NCBI GenBank assembly: GCA_003996215.1
Contig: QJPP01001576.1
Location: 142,638 to 206,637 of the forward strand
Source: Jaltomata sinuosa
Taxonomy: Eukaryota; Streptophyta; Magnoliopsida; Solanales; Solanaceae
Length of the DNA stretch: 64,000 nt
Reading direction: 5' to 3'
Position 1 is the stretch's first letter. The number at the start of each line of letters is the position of its first letter. A program made the position numbers and the translations under genes. Below are positions 46,021 through 58,632 of this stretch, in pieces. The notes under the pieces are model-generated. The model was given only the letters and a program-made list of their open reading frames with translations. It was not told the DNA's origin and made no database searches.

Positions 46021-47522
46021 TGATAAACGCTCAAATCATACTCTCCAATTAAGGAGGCCACGATGATCGCGTAGTCAAAACAAAATTTATAAACCCAATG
46101 GATGTCGGGGTCATACCCAAGGGACTTGACTTAGCCAACTAGAGTTTATATGAGTTGATTTCAGGGTGAGAGTAATTGCTTAAACAAAAGGTAAAAAGAT
46201 TGGGGGGAATTGGAAAAGTTGTCACTACTAACACAATTCAACAAAAAGCAATAAAAGTAAAGATGAGTGTACCAAATGATTTAGAAGACTAGAGATGCAC
46301 ATCCGATGGGGCGTTGCTTATGGGATAGGGTGATTATCAATTCACTTCTATTCTCGCTATTTGACACAAGTATCGTTGGTTATAGGTGTGAAATGTTTAT
46401 CTCTCGATTAACATCCACATTTCCAATGGTTTCGGGTAGAACACCATTGGTGTGATCAACAATCAACCAACATATGCTTAGGGAGGTCACACTATTTCTA
46501 GCTTAGACCCTTAAATGGGAGATTCCTACGATAAGAGCTATCTCTAGCCTCAAATCTAGATGGATACCCAAGTACCCACTAGCAATTTCACATCCACAAT
46601 CATGAAATCCTCTTTTAAGCAATCACAGAGTCAAGTAAAGTAAACTAATGTTTGCAACCATCAATTTTATGATTAAAACTTGGTGGAATTACTAGATCAT
46701 GTCAAATAAGCAATTATTGAGATGAATTAACAGCACCCACACCCATTAGCTAATAACCCATCATCAATACACCCCTAGACAAGAGAATTTATCCACTCAT
46801 AGTAGGAGAAGAAGAAATACCATCTGGGTAAATCAAAATCCCATCAATTATAGCTTAATCTCAAGTTCTAGAATCAAATTAGGCACATAAATTGTTAACC
46901 AAGAGATTTGGATTGAAACCCTCTTCTCAATGGAGGTAGAAAATTGTTTACAAAGCAAGAAAACTATCTCTAAGACTCAGGTCTAAAGTATTATGTATAC
47001 AAAATGAGCCTAAATTGGCCTTTTATATGTTCCCAATTCGTCACATAAAATTAGGACAAATTTTCCCTCCGGGCGATGTGCGACGCGACTTGTGGTTCAC
47101 ACATTGCATTGTGCGCGTCACACATGTGCTTCAGATCATCCAGTGACTTCAACAGCATAAGTGAGCTTAGTGTGAAGGTGGTGCAATCCGCACCACGGGT
47201 TGTGCGCGTCGCATAGCAACCACACTCCTTAGCAGAATCTTTAGCAAGTTTTGTAACCTCGTGCGGAAGAGGTGCGAACTGCACCTCAGCTTGTGCGTGT
47301 CCCACAACCACCGCATCCCATGGAAGATTCTCCACCTTTTCTTAACTTTTCACACTTAGCTTATTTTTGGCTCTTTTCGGGTCCATATCTTTCTTCTTCA
47401 TCTTCTATCAAAAGTACCTGCATAGACATCAATAAAGTTCATAAGAACCTCTAAATCGATTCAAAACATAGTAATAATTCATGAATATAGGCTTATTAAG
47501 TAGGTAGATTACCTACTTATCA
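46021..47522 (-). repeat. 3' LTR of a Tat/Athila-like element
   Basis: Runs from TGATAAACGCTCAAATCATA to GATTACCTACTTATCA, with TGATAA/TTATCA ends. On the minus strand it is preceded by a purine-rich GTTCAAGTTTAGGGATT and GAGGACAAGCAA, the arrangement seen at the 3' end of plant Tat/Athila-type elements. GC-rich runs such as GATGTGCGACGCGACTTG near 47080 stand out from the AT-rich rest. The other LTR is not in the window. Confidence 0.75.
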
Positions 47523-49642
47523 AATCCCTAAACTTGAACTATTGCTTGTCCTCAAGCAAGATACTCACAAGGCAAGGAATAAATTATGCTAAGGTTCAAT
47601 CAAGGCACAAAAGACTACTCTACACTAAAAATTTAAGAAAAAGAAAGAAATGAAAGACTCAAACAAAGGACTCAACTACTATGCTCATCTCAATTTGGAC
47701 CACCACAACTCCAGGCAATTTTGGTCATTTCAAAACCTTTTTATAAAAGGACATCATTTCTCATTTAAAATCAAGGGAATTTGTTATTTAAAACAAGATA
47801 TTTAAGCTTCTCAAGTCATTGACATGGACCGTCAATGTTTGCCTCGAGATTCGCCACACAACTTGTCTTATTCATTCCCTCAATTGAAATAGAGACTCTA
47901 TGCTTTAATTCGAGTGCATGATGCCACTCACCACAAGAGAGAATCTCACTCACAATCGTTTAATTTTTTTTAAAGCACGGAATTATAAGAGAATCAAGAA
48001 GATCTCACTCTCTCAAAGAAGTTCAAGTGCATGTGCATCGAACCATAGGCTTGCCCTTCATGTACATCGCCACTAATGTAGGGTAGCCAAGCTCGGAATC
48101 ACCAAGGATTTGCGGGTTACGATATTGGCTGGGGTTAAGTTGAGGATATCATTTGGTTCAAGTGACTACACGTCTCTAATGCTCTTTGTTCTCATTTCGA
48201 ACACCGCTCACATTTTTCCATTTCAACTTCACCTTATTCCTCCCTCGCACAACCCAAGATTTTCTCCTTTACTTATGATCATTCAACACCATATATCACC
48301 TTCACTTGGTAGCAGTTATTTTTACTTTTCATTTTGCTCATTGGGTTGAACTTTTGGAGCAATTTTTAATTTTTGAATCAAGGTGCTACCTTGTACTTGA
48401 AGTGCACTTCTTTTCTTCTCCTCATTTGCTCTTATGCACCCCCAAATTTAGGCATTTGCCTATATTGTCTTTTGGTCCCCCCCAAACTTAGGCTTTTAGC
48501 CTACATTTTATTTTCAAGCAATTAGGGAGGATGAGTGCCAAAATAGAGGTTCCAAAAAGGTCACGGTGTTGACAAGGTGCCAAAGAATGGTCACAAGCTC
48601 AAAAACGGTTCACTAGGATTTGATGTCATTGGGAAGTCATTTGGGTGAAATGGCTTATCAAAGAGGTTCTAAGTTCATCTTTCAAGCTCGGTTACACCTA
48701 GAATTTCGCCTTGAATCACATTCGGGGCAAGTTCTAGACGATACTTATGCTCAAGAATCAAGGTAAAGCCTCACCACACAAGGCATCATGCCACCAGACT
48801 TCATTCATTAGTCCCACAATCAATTGGGGTAAATGATTTTTGACAAGCTATTCCGAGTTCATTACACACTCATTTGTGAGTCAATCAAGCCAAAGCGAGA
48901 GTGCGCAAGTCATGACAAGAGAATGCTTTTCCTCAAAAATTCATTTCCCTTCTTCTTTTCACTGTCCAAATAAATTGCCATATTTTTTTTGGTGGGCCCA
49001 TTTCGAGACAAACACTTACGGACTCAATTCTAAACTAAAACTTGGCATTTTCCCTTAAGAAAGTCGCCTCTCAATCTATCATAGGGAAACACCAACCCGG
49101 TTCGACACACAAAAACAAAAGAAAAGACAGAGAAATTAATCAAAACTTTTGCTCCTTGGGAAAAAATCGTGGTTTTAAGAAAACCCTTGGAGTTTATTTC
49201 TACACTACTATTAACAAGGCGATGACCGAATTTGCGCTCATAATTTCATTCAAGAACAAGCCTAGGCGTAGGCATTTAGCGCATTTGCAAGGCACGGGTG
49301 ATGGAACAATGGGGCATGTAAGTCCAACCCGGCACACAATAAAATTTAAGCCCGGCGAGGGCACAATTAAGCTCAAAGTAAAACAAAAACATAATCTAAA
49401 GAAAAGAAAAACAATAGCATCACAATCATTATTCAAAATGTGCCCGACAAGGGCCAAATATAACTAAGCAAAAATGTCAACTAGGCCCGGCAAGGGCAAT
49501 AAATTGTCTCAAGCCCACTCACAGGCGTCATAAAAGCAAGTAAAGCCACCCCCTCCCCATAAAATGAGCATTGCCCTAATGCTCATAGTGCAATGGGAAA
49601 GGGATGGAACTCCCTGGAGGACTTAATACTCATCATCACCAT
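47523..49642 (-). mobile_element. Non-coding 3' region of the Tat/Athila-like element
   Basis: 2.1 kb without a convincing frame. Repeated CCCCCAAA(T/C)TTAGGC blocks (48430-48495), and (A/C)CCCGGC(A/G)A(G/C)GGC-type phrases (49350-49500) recur. Such elements keep long untranslated stretches between pol and the 3' LTR. The next insertion begins at 49643. Confidence 0.6.
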
Positions 49643-52252
49643 TGTTGACACCCAAAATTTGGCTCTCCGTGATTACAATTAACGTCTTCAGGCCTCCTGA
49701 TTGTTAAAGAGCACAAAATATATTTTTTACACATTTTTTTGAAATATAACAATTTATTGATAATCATCCTTGTTATATGAGTTCTATCAATTTATTGATA
49801 TATTTTTATTTTTTTATAATTCATTGATAATTATTCTTAATTTCACAAATATTAAGATTTTTATTAATTTACTGTCACATTTTTACCGTCTTACAATTTA
49901 TTGATAATTATCCTTTATTTTGTAAATATTAGATTTTTTTATCAATTTATTATCATTATACAATTTTGATAATTACAATATTTTTTACAATCATCTGCAT
50001 ACATACACGTCATTAAATACTACAATTTTAAACAATTTACAACACACTAAAATTTTCAAGACAATACATTTTCTTTAGCTAATTACATTTTATTCTTACA
50101 TTTATTTAGTAATTATATACCAACGTACATATTTTTGTACATTATTTATATATTTTTTATATATACATTTCGCAAACGCAAGAAAGTCGGACTAATTAAT
50201 TACAAATACAGAGTAAAAAGTTTGGTCAAGTCAAGGTCTTGTCACCTTTTAAAAATGTGATATTTGACATGACTAAATACGGCTATCGTCCATTGGTTAA
50301 TAAACTTTATACATTAGTTAATAAGGTGAATAATCTATTAGATAATAACCCAGGAATATAAGGATGGAAAATTTTATATTTTGGGTAAAAGAGAGGCTCA
50401 TTTGGTATTATAAATAAAAGGAAGGGATTTCATTAATGGGGCATCTTCTTCTACACACTCATCAGATTTTTCTATCATGTAGTTCTCTTATTTTTGGGCT
50501 TTCACAAGCTCCATGACCGCCGGGGCTACGACGAGCTTTCCGGCGAGAACACAAACACACACCTCACACACAAAATTTCAGATTTTATATTTTGGAGTTA
50601 TAATTTTTTCTTTCTTAGATTTGTGCTCTCAAAAGCATCCTCTCATCTGCTCTCTCTCCCTCTCTTCGTCCTCAATGCCACCGCCGGACAGATGGCGACA
50701 CCGGAAAATGCACCACCACTGGGCCCCTCCTCTCTCCCTTTCTCTTCTCTTTCCCATATTTCTCGCTGCTCCCCGCCACTGTCACACAAAATAGGCCAGA
50801 TCTGGCCGGGATGTTTGACACTCAGGCGTTGCTCCGGCAATGCCGTGGAAGCAACACCGTTGACCAATCTCCCCTTTGTTTCCTTCTATTACTACCGTAA
50901 TTGGCTGGAAAAATTCCACCGGGTGGCACTTCTTCTCTTCTGCATTTATTCATGTGTTTGTGTATATTATATTGTTGTTGCTCCCGATCTGTTAGACTGA
51001 TTATGCGTGGTATTTTTCAGAAATTTGATCTCATTTTTGACTGTCTGTTCAAAAAATGAAAAATAAAAATTCACTGTTCATAGTTGTTCATACATTTTTC
51101 TTGTTAAGTGCAACCTATTTTTGATTGTTGTTGTTTGATACTTTAGTTTTTTGGGATGTTGTTGCTTTTGATTTTGGAAAATATTTTGCTCCATTGAATT
51201 ATTTTTTCGGCAACCGCACGCTACCGTATTCGCACTGATGCTCTAATTTTTGGGTTAACCATTTTGCCCTTTTACTTCTTTTTACACTGATAACAAACAG
51301 ATACTATACAACAATGGCCAATGAAAAAACTTCCGTCGATTTTTGAGGCATCCACAATAAAAAAGACGGATACATATATACATACATAGCAAAAAAATAA
51401 ATTTTGAGCGATGACAAAATTTTAACATTACAAAAACTAAATAAATTTTTTTTATGATTCGTATCTTGGCGAGGTGATCTCGGATGACCAACCGATGCTT
51501 CGCAGCCATGGCGTATCTAAAACTTAATACAACTACATATCTGAGCCCACACTATAATACAATTCTACTTTTTTATATATACATGCACAAATGTATTTCT
51601 CTAGTTTATTTTTGATAAAATATTTATTTGTTATTGACACTTTTACTAAGTCATTATACAGGTACATGAGGATGCTTCCCGAAGATGATAATTAAAAGGA
51701 GTTTGAAGATCTCCCCAAAGTTTTTTGCCTTTATTTATATTCTTGTAATTCTTGTAATTGTACAAAAGATAAAGTATAGTAAAAAGTTTACTTTTGGAGT
51801 GTCGGGTGGGAGTGTCCCTTTATTTATTTATTAGTTAACGCGCTTAGGCAAACTTTAAGTCGTAAATACTTTTATAACAAATTAATTTAACTTAGATACT
51901 TAAGTTAATTAATTCATATTTCTTACGTTACGCAAACATTAGGACGTCATTTCTTTTAAAATAAAATTTTCTTCTAATTATTTTTGTTTAACCTTTACAA
52001 ATAATATCTTACATATTCTTTTATTAAATATTTCTTTTCTTTCTCATCCCTAAACACATTTTTATAAAAGTGAAATATTTTTTACATAATGAAAAACTCT
52101 TTTGATAATTTTCTTTACATGATAAATATGTTTACACATTTTTACATGCTTCACTCAACATATTTTTTTCTTACATTTTTTGTACTTAGATATATGTTTC
52201 CTACATATTTTTCTTATATATTAATACTATATATATATAGTATATATAATAT

Positions 52253-52284
<32 letters not shown>

Positions 52285-52870
52285 TGTAGTAGTATCTATT
52301 TCTTTATATTATTATATATATAATATATATATATATATATAATATATATATATATTATATTGTAGTAGTATCTATTCTTTTATATTAGCATATGTACATA
52401 CTTTTCATATTAACAATATACATTCTTTTACACTCTTTTATATACTTTCTTATATATTAATTTTCACACATATTAAATTTTCTCATGTATATATAAATAT
52501 ATTTTTACACTCTTATACGCATATTTTAAAATTATTCTTTGCACATGTATATATATATTTTTACTGTTTATGTTTATACTTTTCAAAAATAATTTCTTAT
52601 CTCCTCTCTTTAAAAAATTAAGTTTAGTCAGGTACCATATTTGTGGATTCCGAAGGATGCCTAACACCTTCCCTTCGGAATAACTTGAACCCTTACTTAG
52701 AATCTCAAATGGTTTTTTTTGCAAATTAAAATGCGAGTCATACATATCAATAATCAAAATAGGTTTCCTTATTTTTCTTAAAAATTAGGTGGCGACTCTG
52801 TACATAATTAAATTCTTTTAGAGTCCATAAGTTGTGCTTTATCTAACCTTGGTAAAAATAGGACATGACA
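49643..52870 (+). repeat. Left LTR of the LARD-like element
   Basis: TGTTGACACCC...GGACATGACA, 3228 bp, extremely AT-rich. ACAATTTATTGATAAT recurs about four times at 49747-49920. An (AT)n tract lies at 52219-52345. A U5 hairpin is at 52647-52681. A C-rich, promoter-like patch at 50640-50880 (many CTCTCTCC and CCGCC runs) may mark the transcription start. Confidence 0.85.
52647..52681 (+). other. U5 hairpin, LARD-like LTR
   Basis: The 10-bp stem ATTCCGAAGG/CCTTCGGAAT encloses ATGCCTAACACCTTC. It is about 190 bp before the LTR end. The solo LTR has the same loop with a different but still complementary stem. Confidence 0.75.
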
Positions 52871-52873
52871 GAA

Positions 52874-52891
52874 TGACGACTCTGCTGGGGA
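52874..52891 (+). other. Primer-binding site, tRNA-Arg-like (Ogre/Tat type)
   Basis: TGACGACTCTGCTGGGGA begins three bases after the LTR. It resembles the TGGCGACTC.GCTGGGGA primer site used by Ogre/Tat elements. Confidence 0.65.
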
Positions 52892-53799
52892 CGCAACCAG
52901 GTTCTAACCATCATAGACTCAACTTTTTAATTGAGGGAGGTATTTTTATTCACATTTTTATATATTGATTATTTAATTCTTCAATTATTTTTTGCACACT
53001 ATGAATTGTATATGTTATTTGTATTGTACATATAAATTTTTGGTTTTTTTATTATACATAAATTATTTATATTATTCTTTAATTCATTATTTACTTTATA
53101 ATGTAGATATGTGTTCGAAATATTTCTACACATTATTTATTTAATTATCACATCATTTCTATCTAGTCTTGGCCGTACACTATCACACACTGTGATTCAC
53201 GCGAGGAGTGTTTCATGCTACTCCAAAACTTCTTTGGATTCCTTAGCTTCAGAGTCGGCGCGTTCAAATTACTAAGCATTTTCTCGCCGTTATCCGAATA
53301 TTCTTTATCAGCTTTGGTGAATCTACTCTTATAATCCTTAGGCCGTCGTACATACGATCGTCACTTCAATCGAATGAGTTTTTATTCTTTATTTGTTATA
53401 TATTTTTATTTGATACCTGCTCTTTGTTTATTATATATTCTGCATTTTTATATTTTTTAGTTTATACATATATGTACACACGTCATCTTCGTCCTCGTCC
53501 ATTTTGTCTGACAATTTTGGTTGACTTGTGTTGAGCCTGAGATCTTTTCAATCCCTCACATTCGTTCTCCGTATCCAAGACCATCCTTCATAATTTATCA
53601 TTCTTTCTCATACCCATTGTCGATCTTCAATTCCTCATATTTGTTCTCGGTCTATAAGACCATCCTTCATATATCGTTCTTTCTCATCTTTGTACCGTAC
53701 CTTTTTCTTGTCCAAACTTTCACTCATAGCTTTACTTTTTTTTTTTCAATACAATCACTAAAATTAATTATACAAATCACATATAACTGCTTATCTGTT

Positions 53800-53867
53800 C
53801 AAACTATGTTTTGACTTGATTCTTGTCTTGGCAAGATACGTAGGCAACCCTACATAAGGGTTAGGTC
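53800..53867 (+). repeat. Three-stem RNA module, copy 1
   Basis: P1 CTATG/CGTAG (one wobble), P2 TCTTG/CAAGA (53821-53836), P3 AACCCT/AGGGTT (53846-53862), then TTAGGTC. Confidence 0.7.
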
Positions 53868-54409
53868 TTCCATTGTTTCAAAAGAATTTCTTCAGAATTT
53901 TTAAAACTAGGGCAAATTGTTGGAACAATTCAAATACGCTCTCCAATGTTTTACTAAGAGAGCAAATCAGTAATTCACTCAAATCCAAATCTCCCTGACA
54001 TCAGGGCAAATATTGGCCTTACATTCAAACTTCACTCGTCTTTGATCTCAGAACATGGGACATAAGTTTTCTTTTTCTCTCGATCATCGTAGATTATGAA
54101 ATGTGGCATTTTGGCCTTCACTTTCAAAATCAAGAGTTCAACACTCTCCCAGTCATTCAATTCTTCCGACAGCGGCGAAGTAATATCAAATCTTTGCCAT
54201 GCTTCTCTTTCTTAGTAATATTTTCAGCGTATTAGAGTAGTGACAAAACTCTATCTATGTTTTCACATCCATCATCTTGATTGCCTGATCAGAGTAATTC
54301 TTATTCCCATTGTCTGCAACTGGTCTCCTCTGAGCCGTCTGTCATACCATTCTTAAAAAACAATCACCTGTTCATGGCAATCATACATATCACACTCATG
54401 GGTTCATTC

Positions 54410-54487
54410 TGAACTACGTCCTGACCTGATTCTCATCTTTATTCATCTTGGTGAGATATGTAGGCAACCCTACATAAGGGTTCGGTC
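54410..54487 (+). repeat. Three-stem RNA module, copy 2
   Basis: P1 CTACG/TGTAG, P2 TCTCA/TGAGA with an enlarged loop (extra TTTATTCATCTTGG), P3 AACCCT/AGGGTT, then TTCGGTC. Confidence 0.7.
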
Positions 54488-55553
54488 TCCCTGCTATTCT
54501 AAAATGATTTTCCTAGGACTGCAAACTGGGGCAAATATAACAGTTCAATGACGCTCTCAACCCCTCAAAAAATAATTAAAAGCGTCGATCAATTCTCTCA
54601 AGTCCAAAATTCAAGAATATCAATGTCACTCTTATCATAATGTCCATTCGACTTTAGTCTTAAAATCTGAAGACCTAAGTCTCTCTTCAAACCTCCCAAA
54701 CGCTGTAGGCCATGGAACTATGGTGAATCACTTTCACTCTTCAAATCTAAGGATTCAACACAAGTTAACTCATTTTCTTTGCAGGCACACCTATCAAAGG
54801 ATATCAAGCAACAAAAGGCGAGGAGTCGAGTCTCAAGTCCTCAAATGTGAACACCCCTTTCTTAAACTAAGAAGTTTTCTTAGAATGCAGGAGGAATGAC
54901 ATCATCCCTGAAACTCATGGGAGAATCACACTAATCTCCGATTTTAAATCAGATGCATCACTTGGCCGCATGACCTAACTCTAATCCCTCTTAGTCTTAT
55001 GATTGGAGAGCGACTTTAACACTCTGTTATTTGATTCTTGCAGGTTAAATAATCCCTGAACTTCACATGAGATAACATCTGACCTCGAACTTTTTGAGGC
55101 ATCTATATTCAATGGGATAGATAAATCAGGGGAGTTTTCGACCATGTAATTACATTTTTTTTCATGACTTCCCCACTTTCACTCCTTTCTTATTTCTGTA
55201 CAGGAGAACCATCCCTACTTAATAGGGGATGGGTACACTAACAAGTGCCCTCACAAAAAATCGAGAGGCCACAATATGTCATCTCTAACAACAATTGGAG
55301 TTGATCACAATAATGAACAGTCCTCATAAACAGTTGGGAGATCGAAACAATAATCATTTCACAAACGGTCGGGAGACACTCTCTCATCGAGGATATCGCC
55401 AACACTCGACATATGAGGCACCGCTCCGTGTTTATCTATATCCTTGCATTAATTTTTGTACATATTTTATAATCGGTGAATATCTTAATTTTTTGTCTTA
55501 CGTTTCTTCTAGAGGTGATTTTTTTCACACATATATTTGCTATCGTATCTCAC

Positions 55554-55617
55554 GAACTACGCAAACCTGATTCTCATCTCGATGAGATACATAGGTAGCC
55601 CTTTTGGGTTCGGTATT
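55554..55617 (+). repeat. Three-stem RNA module, copy 3
   Basis: P1 CTACG/CATAG (one mismatch), P2 TCTCAT/ATGAGA around CTCG (55572-55587), P3 AGCCC/GGGTT around TTTT, then CGGTA. Confidence 0.7.
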
Positions 55618-55667
55618 CCTTATCAGAAAAAAAAAGATTGTACATATATTTTAGTTCGTATCTTCAT

Positions 55668-55729
55668 GAACTACGCATACCTGATTCTCATCTCAATGAG
55701 ATACGTAGGCAGTCTTTCTTGGATTCGGT
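55668..55729 (+). repeat. Three-stem RNA module, copy 4
   Basis: P1 CTACG (55671-55675) pairs with CGTAG (55704-55708). P2 TCTCAT/ATGAGA around CTCA (55686-55701). P3 AGTCT/GGATT around TTCTT (55711-55725). Confidence 0.72.
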
Positions 55730-55797
55730 ATTCCTTTACAAAAAAGATAAAAAAAATAGCTTGTTTTCTTATTTCACATCATATACTCCATCCTCAT

Positions 55798-55859
55798 GAA
55801 CTACACATACCTGATTCTCATCTCAATGAGATACGTAGGCAGTCCTTCTTGGATTCGGT
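55798..55859 (+). repeat. Three-stem RNA module, copy 5
   Basis: P1 CTACA/CGTAG (outer pair unpaired), P2 TCTCAT/ATGAGA, P3 AGTCC/GGATT. Close relative of copy 4, about 130 bp downstream. Confidence 0.72.
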
Positions 55860-55917
55860 ATCCTCTACAAAAAAAGGATTTATTTTCTTACTTTACATCT
55901 TATACTCTATCCTCCTG

Positions 55918-55980
55918 AACCACACAAACTTGATTCTTGTTTACACAAGATACGTAGGCAACCCTCACGAGGGTTCGGTC
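55918..55980 (+). repeat. Three-stem RNA module, copy 6
   Basis: P2 TCTTGT/ACAAGA around TTAC (55935-55950), P3 AACCCT/AGGGTT around CACG (55960-55975). P1 is weak here (CCACA opposite CGTAG). Confidence 0.68.
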
Positions 55981-57368
55981 TCATTTTTCAAAAAAAAGAA
56001 AAAGAAAAAAAACATCAAAGTTTTGACTTGGTTGGTACCGACATAGTTAGAAGTGTGCATGAGAAAGGAACAAATGATATGATGGAGAGGACCAATTTCA
56101 TGGTAAACCATAGATTCTTTTGGTACCTCTTAATCGCACCTTAGTGACACTCGAAAAATTCTCTTGCATGAATCTAAGACAAGAACAAAACTCACCTCAT
56201 CGTTTCATGTGCATTGTGTGGCGAGCATTAGATTAATTCATTGTATTGCATTGTTGATCTAGAACTTGGCCTAAATGTTTGTTGAGGCTAAATCCTGAGT
56301 TACACTTGATTTAGGAAGGGATCATAGGCCTTCTTTGACCCGATTGTGCCTTTTATAACCTACCAAATGACATTATCCCTAGCATTCCCCCTTTGAGCCT
56401 AAAACCTTTTTTTTTTCGAACAACTACATCTCAGTCTATACCTTTCTGAGTGCTTACATGCACTGCCCTCTCTTGGCCCGACCTCCTTGAGCGCACTAAA
56501 AATATGCAAATTATGGACAAAGATTCAAGATAGAAGATGCCAAAAGCAGAAGATGCAAAGTCCCAGAGGAATAAAGATGAAAATACGACTTTAAAGAAGG
56601 AGTACAATTTCTCACAAATCAAAACATGGAGAAATCCTCCAAAAATATAAAAATAAATGAAAAACACTCCAACAAATGTGGAGAAATTTCAAAAAAAAGA
56701 AGAAAAAAAAAGAAGAGAAAAGAACTCCAAAAGGAAAAAAAAGACTCCAACAACGAAAAGAAGTCGATACAAATTCAATGAAAGGGACTACGAAACAAAT
56801 AAGATCAAGCGTCCAAATGCAACAAATATCAAAGCACAAATACAGTACATGCTCAAGGGAGGATTAGTCACTTTTATCCCAAATAATATCCTATCAGTTC
56901 CCAAGCCTACATTACAAGCTAATAATAAGCCCTACATGATCCTATTTCAAGTGTTCTCACATTAGTGGATACTTACATGAAGGCCAAGCCTATGGTATCA
57001 CAATTGCATGCATTGAACATCCTTCTGAGTGTGAGTGCACTTTTCAAAATGTCCTAAAATCAAAATACTCAAATATGTGAAAAATAGGACTTTCTTTTGG
57101 TGAGGCACGTGAAACATGAGGAAAGGTATAGTTCAAAATCTTTGTTGAATCAAGAGGAACAAATCTTGTCGATACTTAGGTACGTCAGAGGTACCATTTG
57201 AAACTATTGGAATTACCCGAAGTTGATCTCGGTTAGCTGGGAAAGATGGTGGAAGTCTTATGCATAAGACTAATTGTTGGTACCAACTGAAAGTCAAGAC
57301 ATGATTTTCTTTTCAACATTCTTACAACTATAAAAAAAAAGAAAAACCAAAAAGTTTTCTTCCTTTAT

Positions 57369-57540
57369 AGGCACCTTCTAATGCGGGTATTTACATTTCA
57401 GTACATTTTACAGGCGCCTACCTTCTAATGCGGGTATTTAAATGCAAGTCCCTTTTACAGGAGCCCACCTTCTAATGCGGGTATTTATATTTTTAGTACA
57501 TTTTAAAGGCGCCCACCTTCAAATGCGGGTATTTATTCAA
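57369..57540 (+). repeat. Four tandem copies of a 42-48 bp unit (ACCTTCTAATGCGGGTATTT)
   Basis: Copies start at about 57369, 57412, 57459 and 57507. The ACCTTCTAATGCGGGTATTT core is identical in three and has one change in the fourth. It directly precedes the 69-bp array. Confidence 0.85.
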
Positions 57541-57542
57541 CA

Positions 57543-58075
57543 CTCCAGCACACAAATCGAAATATGCATCAGGATCTTGGCACACAACCCAAGATTCTAT
57601 TTTATTCAAAGCTTCGGCACACAAACCAGAGTATGCATCGGGATCTTGGCACAAAACCGAAGATTTCAATTTTATTTTAATTCTTTGGCACACAAACCAG
57701 AGTATGCATCATAATCTTGGCACACAACCCAAGATTCTATTTCATTAACGCTTCGACACACAAATCGGAGTATGCATTGAGATCTTGGCATACAATCCAA
57801 GATTTCATTTCAGTCAATGCTCCGACAGACAAACTGGAGTATGCATCAGGATCTTAGCATACAACCCAAGATTTTATTTCATTCAATGCTCCGGCAGACA
57901 AACCGAAGTATGCATCAGGATCTTGGTATACAACCCAAGATTTCATTTCATTCAACGCTTTGGCACATAACCCAAAGTTTGCATCATGGTCCTGACACAC
58001 AACCCAGGATCCCTTTTTCATTCCAATGCTCTGAGTAATGAATCGGAGTTTGCATCAAAGTCTCAATAGACATGT
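57543..58075 (+). repeat. Eight tandem copies of a 69-bp double-hairpin unit
   Basis: Units start at 57543, 57612, 57683, 57751, 57820, 57889, 57958 and 58029 (spacing 68-71 bp). Each has a first short inverted repeat (CTTTGG/CCAAAG type), GTATGCATCAGGATC, then a second inverted repeat (ATCTTGG/CCAAGAT type) and a TTTCATTTCATTCAA spacer. Short frames across it are only repeats in translation. Confidence 0.88.
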
Positions 58076-58296
58076 GCTTTTACAGTTTGCATCTCATGTA
58101 CGAAAGAGTCATTTGACCTATCGTGACTTGCATTCTCAAGCACCACTCTACCTACATCACACCAACATAGGACGTGTAGGTGATCAGGTCTTCAATGACC
58201 AACAATCCCTCTCACATATCCAGTGTCATTAATTTGATACTTGGAGAATTTCAAAATTGACACCAACTGTTCCTTCTCACACATCCTCTCATTTTT

Positions 58297-58360
58297 GAAC
58301 TACATAGACCTGATTCTCGTAATTTCGAGATATGTAGGAAGCTCTAGAAAGAGTTCAGTT
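58297..58360 (+). repeat. Three-stem RNA module, copy 7
   Basis: P1 CTACA (58300-58304) with TGTAG (58333-58337), perfect. P2 TCTCG/CGAGA (58315-58330). P3 AGCTCT/AGAGTT around AGAA (58340-58355). Confidence 0.72.
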
Positions 58361-58565
58361 ATTATCACATCATAATTATTCTTTTCCCCAGCAAGTACAC
58401 AATCTTGCATTTCCAGTGTCTCACAACTCGACACTAGGGCAATTTTGAAAGGGATATTGAGAATATGTGAATGCTTCAATTCCTGAACATACCTTTCTTT
58501 TAATCTTTTTTCACAGGGTCATCCGCCCCGAACAATAGGACAAGAGGTAATTTGCCTCAACTTCT

Positions 58566-58632
58566 GAACTACACCTGGCCTGATCCTCGTGCAATTCGAG
58601 GTATGTAGGTAACTCTACATTAGAGTTCGGTC
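58566..58632 (+). repeat. Three-stem RNA module, copy 8
   Basis: P1 CTACA (58569-58573) with TGTAG (58604-58608), perfect. P2 CCTCG/CGAGG (58585-58601). P3 AACTCT/AGAGTT around ACATT (58611-58627). Confidence 0.72.

Noticed and set aside
47051..47454. A coding region in the GC-richer part of the Tat-like LTR
   Set aside because: It lies wholly inside the LTR 46021-47522 and the frames are short and unlike any family.
50494..51000. A secreted or membrane protein gene at 50494-51000
   Set aside because: It lies in the promoter/leader zone of the LARD left LTR; the Pro/Ser-rich translation comes from CT-rich leader DNA and no homologous family is recognised.
57369..58075. CRISPR-like array
   Set aside because: Plant nuclear DNA, units are contiguous diverged tandem repeats without unique spacers.
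57442..58232. Repeat proteins encoded by the 69-bp array
   Set aside because: The frames are only translations of tandem DNA repeats; unit lengths of 68, 69 and 71 shift the frame between units.
53800..58632. The repeated GGGTTCGGTC modules as tRNA genes
   Set aside because: There is no acceptor stem, no CCA context, no proper A box, and the stems do not match a cloverleaf; they are repeats inside a retroelement.
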